Shown here: one piece after another, positions 1 through 5,317 of the stretch
Numbering within the stretch: position 1 is the first letter of the stretch
How the letters are laid out: each line of letters begins with the position of its first letter
The notes under the pieces: model-generated
What the model was told of the DNA's origin: nothing
Seen by the model: the letters and a program-made list of their open reading frames with translations, nothing else
Databases searched by the model: none
Made by a program: the position numbers and the translations under genes
Assembly: GCA_017609945.1 (NCBI GenBank)
Contig: JAFCCZ010000064.1
Span: 1-5,317 of the forward strand
Length of the DNA: 5,317 nucleotides
DNA from: Candidatus Iainarchaeum sp.
GTDB lineage: Archaea > Iainarchaeota > Iainarchaeia > Iainarchaeales > GCA-2688035
Reading direction: 5' to 3'

Positions 1-24
1 GTCAGAAAGCTTTCGTTTAACCAC
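1..24 (-). CDS. N-terminus of an unidentified protein, cut by the left window edge
   Basis: Only eight codons are visible. Reading the minus strand, a GTG at 24-22 is followed by an open frame encoding MVKRKLSD up to the window edge. The reason for calling it is the perfect GGAGGT ribosome-binding site seven bases upstream, the same core as the one serving the glutamate dehydrogenase gene. The peptide is too short to identify. It lies 124 bp downstream of the GIY-YIG gene on the same strand, so it could be the next gene in that transcript or have its own promoter in the AT-rich gap. The call fails if the frame closes within a few codons beyond the edge. Confidence 0.5.
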
Positions 25-31
25 TAGAATT

Positions 32-37
32 ACCTCC
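32..37 (-). promoter_or_regulatory. Shine-Dalgarno site of the left-edge gene
   Basis: The minus strand reads GGAGGT here, complementary to the conserved anti-Shine-Dalgarno core, with a seven-base spacer to the GTG at 24. A T6 run (45-40) lies just upstream. This site is the main support for the partial gene at the left edge and for choosing GTG as its start. Confidence 0.55.
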
Positions 38-104
38 ACAAAAAAGGATATGCGTTCAAAATACGAACAACTGCTTTTAGTAAGTACAAACTCCTATTTT
101 ATGG

Positions 105-129
105 TTTCGGAACAGGGGTTGTTCTGAAA
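105..129. terminator. Stem-loop downstream of the GIY-YIG gene, possible terminator or RNA element
   Basis: TTTCGGAACA (105-114) pairs with TGTTCTGAAA (120-129) around a five-base loop, GGGGT. The plus-strand RNA gives ten consecutive pairs including one G-U; the minus-strand RNA gives nine of ten with one A-C mismatch. On the minus strand it starts about 20 bases after the GIY-YIG stop codon, and a short T5 run (131-127) overlaps its 5' side. That position suggests transcript-end formation or 3' protection. However, no T-tract follows the hairpin, so it is not a classical intrinsic terminator. It could instead be an operator for the left-edge gene, because the inner GAACA/TGTTC arms form a palindrome. 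Confidence 0.35.
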
Positions 130-148
130 AACTGCCCAAGAAATTGCG

Positions 149-412
149 CTAAACTCTCTGCCTTAATTTATAATTCCTAACCAGAGCCAGCTTTTGACTC
201 CTGCTCAGGGATTTTATTTCCGCCTCGCGCTTGAGCGCTTCTCCCTTGGATTTCTTTGCCTCAAGGTAAGCAAGCTTTACCGGCCTGCGTGGCCTAGTGT
301 ATTTTGAGGCAAGGCCCTTGTTGTGGGCTGAAAGCCTTGCCTCAACGTCTGTTGTGAAACCGCAGTAAAGGGTTTTGTCCCTGCACTCAACTAGGTAAAC
401 AAAGAAGCCCAT
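149..412 (-). CDS. GIY-YIG nuclease-domain protein, YhbQ/UPF0213 type
   Basis: This 87-residue protein is essentially one GIY-YIG domain, the usual length for the YhbQ/UPF0213 group. Visible motifs are the GIY-equivalent VYLVEC (residues 5-10), the YIG-equivalent LYCGFT (15-20), the helix DVEARLSAHN (22-31) with the conserved Arg26 and the His-Asn pair, KYTRPRRPVKLAY (37-49), and the C-terminal helix with Glu58, Glu63/65 and IKSLSRSQK (66-74). In the family, the Tyr residues, Arg and a Glu build a metal-dependent phosphodiesterase site. Members are linked to DNA repair or nucleic-acid processing, but the role here is unknown. The ATG at 412 is preferred because the domain begins at once after it. 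No Shine-Dalgarno precedes it, yet a TATA-like box lies about 28 bases upstream, as expected for a leaderless archaeal mRNA. The stop is TAG. The gene is divergent from the glutamate dehydrogenase gene. Confidence 0.93.
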   Translation of the reverse strand: MGFFVYLVECRDKTLYCGFTTDVEARLSAHNKGLASKYTRPRRPVKLAYLEAKKSKGEALKREAEIKSLSRSQKLALVRNYKLRQRV

Positions 413-435
413 GGAAAAGAATTAACGGTTAGGGG

Positions 436-443
436 AATTTAAT
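436..443 (-). promoter_or_regulatory. TATA-like box for the GIY-YIG gene (putative leaderless promoter)
   Basis: The minus strand reads ATTAAATT, preceded by the purine-rich GCGAAGG that would suit a TFB-recognition element. Its centre is about 28 bases from the A of the ATG at 412. That matches the archaeal spacing between TATA box and transcription start, so the mRNA could begin at or next to the ATG. This agrees with the lack of a ribosome-binding site there. The inference depends on the organism being archaeal. Confidence 0.4.
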
Positions 444-484
444 CCTTCGCTTCCCCTCCCTCTAATAAAGCTTACTGGAGAATG

Positions 485-491
485 AATATAT
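485..491 (+). promoter_or_regulatory. TATA-like element upstream of the glutamate dehydrogenase gene
   Basis: AATATAT follows a purine-rich GGAGAATG stretch in the divergent spacer. With archaeal spacing, transcription would start near 514, on top of the ribosome-binding site, which is awkward. A second AT-rich box, TAATAAAG at 463-470, would place the start near 492 and leave a leader of about 30 bases containing the whole ribosome-binding site. I cannot choose between them from sequence alone. Confidence 0.25.
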
Positions 492-509
492 CGGAATTTT
501 TGTTTAATC

Positions 510-516
510 GGAGGTG
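510..516 (+). promoter_or_regulatory. Shine-Dalgarno site of the glutamate dehydrogenase gene
   Basis: GGAGGTG lies five bases before the TTG at 522 and fixes the start there. No ATG or GTG in that frame lies closer; the nearby GTGs at 514 and 517 are out of frame. The first in-frame ATG (codon 10, at 549) has no ribosome-binding site. Confidence 0.75.
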
Positions 517-521
517 GTGGT

Positions 522-1742
522 TTGGACCCGTTTGAGAACGCAAAGAAGATGATTGGAAAGGTTTCAAAGGAAATGGGTTTGGGCGAGAAGGGGGCTAATC
601 TGCTTCTTTCGCACACCCAAATTTCAAAGGCGGAACTGAAGGTTGGGGGAAAAAGCTTTCCCGCCTGGAGAATAATTCACAGCAACGCTCTGGGGCCTGG
701 AAAGGGGGGCATCCGCTACCACCCAGACGTTTCAGAGGGTGAGGTAAAGGCCCTTTCCTTTTGGATGAGCCTGAAGAACAGTTTGGTTGGCCTGCCCTAC
801 GGCGGGGCAAAGGGCGGAATCAAGCTAAACCCTAAAGAGCTCTCGGAAGAGGAGTTGGAGGAGGTAAGCAGGGCCTTTGTCCGCGCGTTCCACGAAAAGA
901 TCGGCCAGGACAAGGACATTCCTGCTCCCGACGTTTACACTACACCACAAATAATGGCTTGGATGCTTGACGAGTTTGAGAAAATAAAGGGGCGGAAGGA
1001 GCCAGGGATGATTACCGGGAAACCGCTGGCCTTGGGTGGAATCCCGCTAAGGGAACCGGCCACAGCCAGAGGCGGATTTATTGTGTTGAAAGAGCTGCTG
1101 GCTGACAAAGGGGTAAAGACTGCTGAAACAACTGTTGCGGTGCAGGGGTTTGGAAACGCGGGAAGCTTTATTGCCGAAATGTGCCAAAAGGACGGCTTTA
1201 AGGTTGTTGCAGTGAGCGACAGCAAGGGCGGAATCCACAACAAAGAGGGCCTGGACATAGAAAGGCTGATGAAGGTAAAGAAGGAAAAGGGGGCTGTGAA
1301 GGCCTACGGTGGAGAAGAGCTGAGCAATGAGCAATTGCTTGAGCTGGAAGTGGACGTTTTGGTTCTGGCGGCGTTGGAGAACGTTGTAACCGACGAGAAC
1401 GCAGACAAGGTAAGGGCAAGGTATATTCTGGAGCTTGCAAACGGACCTGTGACCCCTGAAGCAGACGAAGTGCTTTTCGGAAAGGGAATTATTGTTATTC
1501 CTGACATTCTTGCAAGTGCAGGAGGGGTAGCGGTCAGTTACATGGAGTGGGTGCAGAACAGGGTGGGGCACTTTTTTGAGGACTCGATTATGGAGGAACG
1601 GCTGGACAGGATAATGAAGAACGGCTTTGAAAGGGTTAACTCCAAAACCAAGGAAAAGAAGGTTGACATGAGGACAGCCGCCTACATCGTTGCAATTGAA
1701 AGAATCCTTGAGGCGGAAAAACTCAGGGGCAACCCTAAGTAA
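522..1742 (+). CDS. gdhA: NAD(P)-dependent glutamate dehydrogenase (Glu/Leu/Phe/Val family)
   Basis: This cytosolic enzyme interconverts glutamate with 2-oxoglutarate and ammonia using NAD or NADP. The 406 residues match the hexameric archaeal/bacterial family (about 410-420). The substrate domain carries GPGKGGIRYHP (58-68; Lys61), Lys85 in WMSLKNS, LPYGGAKGGI with catalytic Lys97, and DIPAPDV with catalytic Asp137. The Rossmann domain follows, with GFGNAG (209-214) and SDSKGG (232-237). NGPVTPEAD (307-315) and GGVAVSYMEWVQN (334-346, Ser339) close the active site. Lys61 and Ser339 correspond to the residues that bind the glutamate side-chain carboxylate, so glutamate is favoured over Leu, Phe or Val. 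Cofactor choice cannot be read reliably. Two mild departures are Ser332 where most relatives have Asn before AGGV, and Ala337 for the usual Thr. The TTG start is supported by a strong ribosome-binding site. The gene is monocistronic: divergent from the gene on its left, and convergent on its right across 13 bp. Confidence 0.96.
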   Translation: MDPFENAKKMIGKVSKEMGLGEKGANLLLSHTQISKAELKVGGKSFPAWRIIHSNALGPGKGGIRYHPDVSEGEVKALSFWMSLKNSLVGLPYGGAKGGIKLNPKELSEEELEEVSRAFVRAFHEKIGQDKDIPAPDVYTTPQIMAWMLDEFEKIKGRKEPGMITGKPLALGGIPLREPATARGGFIVLKELLADKGVKTAETTVAVQGFGNAGSFIAEMCQKDGFKVVAVSDSKGGIHNKEGLDIERLMKVKKEKGAVKAYGGEELSNEQLLELEVDVLVLAALENVVTDENADKVRARYILELANGPVTPEADEVLFGKGIIVIPDILASAGGVAVSYMEWVQNRVGHFFEDSIMEERLDRIMKNGFERVNSKTKEKKVDMRTAAYIVAIERILEAEKLRGNPK

Positions 1743-1755
1743 GCCTGTTCACGGG

Positions 1756-1833
1756 TTACGGTTGTCTCCTGCATAGAACAAAGAGAACTGCCGCAAGCAG
1801 CAGCGGCAGAAGGAAAATGTTGGTTTCCGGAAT
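1756..1833 (-). other. C-terminal membrane anchor / possible sorting signal
   Basis: The protein ends with SIPETN, a hydrophobic helix (about residues 1165-1180, rich in Leu, Ala, Val and Phe) and CRRQP. The order Pro-Glu motif, transmembrane helix, basic tail is the tripartite layout of archaeal anchors and of PEF-CTERM-type sorting signals cut by archaeosortases. Here the motif is PET rather than PEF, so processing is uncertain and a simple stop-transfer anchor is equally likely. Either way the bulk of the protein faces outside. Confidence 0.65.
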
Positions 1834-4800
1834 TGAAACAGCGCCCGGTGCTGAAATAACCGTGAAACCGGCTGAATTTTCTCCCAGCAACTGGTCTGGG
1901 ACACCCGCCTCCCTCTTGTAAACCTCTACAACCGCCCTGTAGTTTCCCTGGTCCAACGTTTCCTCGCCCAAACCAGGGAAAGAAAAGCTTGATGGGAGGC
2001 GTTCGACTCCGGAAGGGGGTGTAGATAAAACCTCTTCTCCCGAAACCCTATCAACAACCCTTGCAACTATGAAAGCGTCTGTACTGCTGCCAAATCCGCT
2101 TACAACAGCAGAAGCAGTGCTAAAACCTGAGCCAGAATCCAAAACCAGCGGATCCAGATTAATAACTATGCTGCCCCTGCCGGGGGAAACACCACTGGTT
2201 GAAAAGGAAATGTCTGCGGAATCGCGAACGACCGGCCCTCCCAAATCCCAAACCTCTGCGACAAGCCGATAGACAACCCCTGGCAGCAACCCGCCCAAGG
2301 AAAGGCTGGGAAACTCAAAAAGGTGTGTGCCGCCGGAATCGATTGGCGCAATCTCGCTCTCAACATCCCCCAAAATCACATTCACCATTGCCTCGTCCAT
2401 AACAGACAGCTTAACCTCCGCGTCCGCCGCGGCTGCCGGGCTCTGGCACTGCATCTGAATGCACTCCTCGCCTGCCGCACATTCAGTGTCATCAAAGCAC
2501 TCCACTCCTCGCGGCCCAACGGTGCTAAAATCAATTGGCTGAAAATTGACCGGGGGATCCAGTGCAGGGGAGGTTGGTTGCAATGTAAAGTCGCCGGCAG
2601 CGGGGTCCACAAACTCCGGGTCTACAACAATTGATTCTGCGTCATTGCCGCCAGCCTGCCAGTCTATTACTTCCTGGTTTTGCGGCGAGCCATTCCAGAA
2701 AAGGTTGTTGTTTGAGTTGGATATTCTTGTAACGGCGCCATACCTGCTTGCGCCGAAAAGTGGTACACCTGAACTGTAATAAACAATGTTGTTTGTAAAA
2801 TCGTTGGTAACCACAGGGGAAGTAAAAAGGTCAAGCTGTACTTCCTGCCCTTCAACAAAAATATTGTTTTTTATTGTGTTGCCGGTGTCTGCCCCGTAAA
2901 CTATAATGCTGGACCCAGTTCGGTAAACCAGATTGTTTTCAATGGTTTTTCCTTCGGTAAAGCCGTCAAGGTAAATTCCAAAAACGCGCAAATCATCAAT
3001 GTGCGCGTCGGTGAGCACAACGTCGTGCACAATGTTGTTTGCAATCCTTGTGTTTAGTTGTTTGCCCTGGGTGTAAATTCCTGCCCCGTCATTGAACTCT
3101 TTCATTACATCGTAAACCTCGTTGAATTCGGCAGTATTGTTCTCGCAGGTCATGCCCCAAGCAGGGTTAACATGCATGCCAACCCCCAACCCACTATAAC
3201 TTCCATTATAAACTAAGTTGTGGGAAATTGTATTTCCACTGTTGCAAAACAGTACAATTCCAGGACCCTCTTTGAAAACCCTGCCGATTCTGTGAATCCT
3301 GTTGTCCAAAACCGTGTTGTCCCTTGCCAAAGTTGCCACTTTTTCGTGGTTGTGGGGCTGGGGCCTCTGGGCTATTTTTACCCCTCCTGCACCAATGTCA
3401 TAGAGTTCGTTCCCAACTACACTAAAATCTTTAGAGTGGATCTCTATCCCGTATGTACCAGTGTGCGCCAGGACATTGTTCCTAAACTCGCCGTGCTCTG
3501 CAATAACCACAATTGCGGACGGGCCCTCAATAAACGCCCCAAAGGTATTGCCGGCATACCCTTCTTTTGGCAGGCTCCAATCGCTGTGCTTGAATTCAAG
3601 GCCCTTAAAATTCACGTACTCGATGCGGTCTTCAAAAGGGCAAGAATCGCAGTCTGAAAAATCCAATGCCATTCCATACTTGCCGCCGGCAAATTCCGAA
3701 TTCCCAAAAATTGTCCCGTTGTTTCCATAAGTTGACCCATCAAGCACATTGTTTTCAAACGGCATTGAAAGAACCAGGCCAGATGGCACGTCATTTGACT
3801 CCCTCATTCCCTGAATCTCAGCTGCGCTTAACGCCCTGTTAAACACTCTGACCTCATCCATTGCCCCCTGAAACCTTCTTACAACTCCCACTATGGGTTG
3901 ACTCGGATTTAATGCGCCAACAACAAGCGGCTTCCCGGTTATTGAAAAGGTGTCTGTCGCATTCGCTGATACCGCCGGATCCCCATTAACATATATTTTT
4001 GCATTGTCTGTCGGGAGAGAGGGGTCATAGGTAATTGCAACAAAATTCCATTGGTTGTCGATAAGGGCGCCGGAGCCGGCGCTAAAATTAAGGACATATT
4101 CATTGTCTTTGTACACAAATCTTAGTGTGTCATTAACTGTTTGCACAAATAATCCTTTGAATTGCCCTCCTTCCCATTTCCAATTTGAAACAAATCCCAT
4201 GTTTGACGAGCCAAAATCCTCTGACTTGGCCCAAAAGGAAATGGAAAACGGGCCGTCAAAGTCAAACGTGAAATCTTCCACCGAAATATAGTCAGGGTCT
4301 ATTGCTCCCTTTAGCTCTTCATAGCCCCCCATTTCCACAATATGGTCCAAAACAGGGGCAATTGCCTCAAAGTTGGGGCCCGTGGGATTCTCACCCGACC
4401 GGGGACGATAGTAAACCTTTCCCTGGGCTTTGTTAAGGTACCACTCGCCTGGGCTGTCCAATCCCTCAAAAACATTCTCAACGTAATAGCGATCGTTCCC
4501 ATCATAATCCCAACCATAAAAAGGGTAGGCATTGCCCTTAAGGAAAACAGTGTTTCCCTGTACCAAGTCTATTTTGGCAATTGACTGAAACCACCGCCTC
4601 AGCGAAACAACCTCAACATCGTTTAAGTTTGTCCAGCCAGAATTTATTTCCCCTGGTGCAAAGCCAAAGGACTTTTCACAGGATGCGGGCATTGTATAAT
4701 TTCCATAGTTTTCAGGCGTGCAATCCGCCCCGCGTATTATGTTGTAATAGCCGGTATCAGGCTCCCTTGCTCTTGTTGCCCTTTCCCCGTTCACAAAAAG

Positions 4801-5317
4801 GGAGTTGAATTCCCAGCCAGGCAAAACGTTTGCAACGTAAATGTCGCTGCTGTAAGGGGCCCAGCCGGTTATTTCCCGGCCACTGCTTATAACAGCGCGC
4901 TCTCCTGGAAAAGCCATATACGTAATTGGGTTAGTGGCAGTGCCTGAGTCCTGCAGGGAATTGAGTTCAAAAGTCTGCTCAAGGCGATAGGTTCCCTCCA
5001 TTAAAATAACGTTCACTGGCAGTGTAAAGTTGCCGGCAATCTTCAACGCCCTAATTTCGTCCCTTGCCTTCTCAAGAGTGGCAAAGGGCGCTTCAAAAGT
5101 CCCAGCCGCTGTATCGCTTCCGCCCTCCGCAATGTAAATGCAGTGGTGTGTTGTGCCGCACTCGGGAGGAATTGTGCTGGGAGACACGTGCTTAACGTCA
5201 ACTGTTACCAAATCAAACTCCGGATCATTTGGATCCAGGGCGGTTGGCTCGGCAGAAAAGCCGGTGATTTCAAAATTTGCGGCGTAAACTGCGGACAGCA
5301 GCAGAAACAATGCGGCA
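1756..5317 (-). CDS. Secreted, membrane-anchored GH141-like beta-helix protein with inserted LamG domain (5' end cut by the window)
   Basis: Residue numbers count from the TTG at 5310, but the frame stays open to the edge (Ala-Ala precede it) and the visible part is only the hydrophobic core of a signal peptide ending near AVYA-A. The true start is therefore to the right. Order: a short beta region (11-50); a GH141-type start with CIYIAEGGSD, PFATLEKARDEIR, GWAPY, LFVNGERATRAREP, YYVENVFEGLDSPGEWYL and YYRPRSGE (57-328); a LamG insert (about 330-562); beta-helix coils with an asparagine ladder (563-930) including NDGAGIYTQG and GIYLDG; a four-Cys module (938-955); two beta-sandwich segments (964-1040, 1046-1153); and a membrane anchor (1160-1184). 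GH141 includes alpha-L-fucosidase and xylanase activities, so a surface polysaccharide hydrolase is the best guess; the substrate cannot be told. Asp741 and Asp782 sit where I expect the acidic catalytic pair. A structural, non-catalytic role remains possible. The stop is TAA, convergent with gdhA. Confidence 0.88.
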   Translation of the reverse strand, partial: AALFLLLSAVYAANFEITGFSAEPTALDPNDPEFDLVTVDVKHVSPSTIPPECGTTHHCIYIAEGGSDTAAGTFEAPFATLEKARDEIRALKIAGNFTLPVNVILMEGTYRLEQTFELNSLQDSGTATNPITYMAFPGERAVISSGREITGWAPYSSDIYVANVLPGWEFNSLFVNGERATRAREPDTGYYNIIRGADCTPENYGNYTMPASCEKSFGFAPGEINSGWTNLNDVEVVSLRRWFQSIAKIDLVQGNTVFLKGNAYPFYGWDYDGNDRYYVENVFEGLDSPGEWYLNKAQGKVYYRPRSGENPTGPNFEAIAPVLDHIVEMGGYEELKGAIDPDYISVEDFTFDFDGPFSISFWAKSEDFGSSNMGFVSNWKWEGGQFKGLFVQTVNDTLRFVYKDNEYVLNFSAGSGALIDNQWNFVAITYDPSLPTDNAKIYVNGDPAVSANATDTFSITGKPLVVGALNPSQPIVGVVRRFQGAMDEVRVFNRALSAAEIQGMRESNDVPSGLVLSMPFENNVLDGSTYGNNGTIFGNSEFAGGKYGMALDFSDCDSCPFEDRIEYVNFKGLEFKHSDWSLPKEGYAGNTFGAFIEGPSAIVVIAEHGEFRNNVLAHTGTYGIEIHSKDFSVVGNELYDIGAGGVKIAQRPQPHNHEKVATLARDNTVLDNRIHRIGRVFKEGPGIVLFCNSGNTISHNLVYNGSYSGLGVGMHVNPAWGMTCENNTAEFNEVYDVMKEFNDGAGIYTQGKQLNTRIANNIVHDVVLTDAHIDDLRVFGIYLDGFTEGKTIENNLVYRTGSSIIVYGADTGNTIKNNIFVEGQEVQLDLFTSPVVTNDFTNNIVYYSSGVPLFGASRYGAVTRISNSNNNLFWNGSPQNQEVIDWQAGGNDAESIVVDPEFVDPAAGDFTLQPTSPALDPPVNFQPIDFSTVGPRGVECFDDTECAAGEECIQMQCQSPAAAADAEVKLSVMDEAMVNVILGDVESEIAPIDSGGTHLFEFPSLSLGGLLPGVVYRLVAEVWDLGGPVVRDSADISFSTSGVSPGRGSIVINLDPLVLDSGSGFSTASAVVSGFGSSTDAFIVARVVDRVSGEEVLSTPPSGVERLPSSFSFPGLGEETLDQGNYRAVVEVYKREAGVPDQLLGENSAGFTVISAPGAVSIPETNIFLLPLLLAAVLFVLCRRQP
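2443..2502 (-). other. Four-cysteine mini-module in the surface protein
   Basis: Residues 937-956 contain Cys938, Cys944, Cys950 and Cys955 in the pattern CX5CX5CX4C, with the acidic and Gly-Glu-Glu content typical of the small disulfide modules often found between domains of extracellular proteins. An Ala-rich linker (SPAAAADA) follows. It probably acts as a rigid disulfide-locked spacer between the beta-helix and the membrane-proximal sandwiches, consistent with an extracytoplasmic location. Confidence 0.6.
3652..4302 (-). other. LamG (concanavalin-like) segment inserted within the beta-helix, in permuted order
   Basis: Residues 337-505 (4302-3796) are a LamG_3-like jelly roll: FSISFWAKS, QWNFVAITYDPS, AKIYVNGDPA and the hallmark end AMDEVRVFNRALSAAEI. 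They start late, lacking the usual opening strands. Residues 510-553 (3783-3652) then supply such strands: GLVLSMPFENN, DGSTYGNNGTIFG and GGKYGMALDFSD. In ordinary LamG proteins this second block comes before the first. Beta-helix motifs flank the unit on both sides (APVLDHIVEMGG before, RIEYVNFKGLEFKHSDW after). LamG folds often bind carbohydrate. A CDSC (Cys554, Cys557) marks the right junction. Confidence 0.75.

Noticed and set aside
149..412. GIY-YIG protein as a homing endonuclease or Slx1 resolvase.
   Set aside because: It has no DNA-binding extension or intron/intein context as in homing enzymes, and no RING-like zinc domain as in Slx1. The length and motifs fit the stand-alone YhbQ/UPF0213 group.
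422..616. A 64-residue minus-strand open frame across the spacer and the start of gdhA.
   Set aside because: It overlaps the coding start of gdhA, lacks a ribosome-binding site, and its product is low-complexity Pro/Phe/Ser with no family resemblance.
1047..1571. A 174-residue minus-strand open frame within the glutamate dehydrogenase gene.
   Set aside because: It is the antisense shadow of a gene whose plus-strand product matches a well-known enzyme end to end. The composition (Cys, His and Ser clusters) is not protein-like.
1739..1759. Imperfect palindrome spanning both convergent stop codons, possible bidirectional terminator.
   Set aside because: The outer arms are simply the TAA and TTA of the two stops plus one base. 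The inner pairing is only two consecutive pairs after a mismatch, and no T-tract follows on either strand.
3220..3657. A 145-residue open frame on the plus strand, antisense to the large gene.
   Set aside because: No ribosome-binding site, no recognisable domain, and Cys/Pro-rich composition as expected from the antisense of a strong coding frame. The minus-strand frame carries the beta-helix motifs.
3640..3790. A frameshift or pseudogene break at the LamG/beta-helix junction.
   Set aside because: The frame is continuous and motifs are intact on both sides. The odd order is within-frame domain rearrangement, not a broken gene.
1756..5310. N-glycosylation sequons (N-x-S/T) along the surface protein, for example at residues 94, 204, 393, 408, 450, 531, 702, 724 and 873.
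   Set aside because: About nine sequons in an Asn-rich protein of this length is roughly what chance would give, so no enrichment can be claimed.
1..5317. CRISPR arrays, tRNA or rRNA genes, insertion-sequence ends.
   Set aside because: No regularly spaced direct repeats, no cloverleaf-like segments in the short non-coding gaps, and no transposase motifs or terminal inverted repeats were seen.

Overview
The window holds two complete genes and two genes cut by the window edges. The organism looks archaeal. TATA-like boxes sit at the archaeal distance, one gene appears leaderless while others have a strong GGAGGT ribosome-binding site, GTG and TTG starts are used, Arg is often AGG/AGA, and the large surface protein ends in a Pro-Glu / hydrophobic helix / Arg-Arg tail like archaeal surface proteins. 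A DPANN-type lineage (for example Diapherotrites or Woesearchaeota-like) is a guess from the surface-protein style. A bacterial origin is not excluded.

Layout. Positions 1-24 (minus) carry the first eight codons of a gene leaving the left edge, preceded by a clear ribosome-binding site. Positions 25-148 hold no other gene but contain a 10-bp-stem hairpin. Positions 149-412 (minus) encode a small single-domain GIY-YIG nuclease of the YhbQ/UPF0213 type. A 109-bp divergent spacer (413-521) carries promoter-like elements for both directions. Positions 522-1742 (plus) encode an NAD(P)-dependent glutamate dehydrogenase with all key substrate and catalytic residues. After a 13-bp gap, a convergent gene at 1756-5317 (minus) fills the rest of the window and runs off the right edge. 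It encodes a secreted, membrane-anchored multidomain protein of more than 1184 residues.

The large protein is the notable item. Its core is a right-handed parallel beta-helix matching, by motif order, the GH141-type glycoside hydrolases (BT1002 / Xyn141E-like). A concanavalin-like LamG domain is inserted inside that core. The insert is out of register: a LamG lacking its usual first strands is followed by what looks like the missing first strands, after which the beta-helix resumes in frame. Downstream are a small four-cysteine module, two beta-sandwich (Ig/CARDB-like) segments and a C-terminal anchor.

The genes do not form one pathway. Glutamate dehydrogenase serves nitrogen/carbon metabolism, the GIY-YIG protein acts on nucleic acid, and the giant protein acts at the cell surface, probably on polysaccharide. 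Only the two leftmost minus-strand genes are arranged so that they could be co-transcribed.
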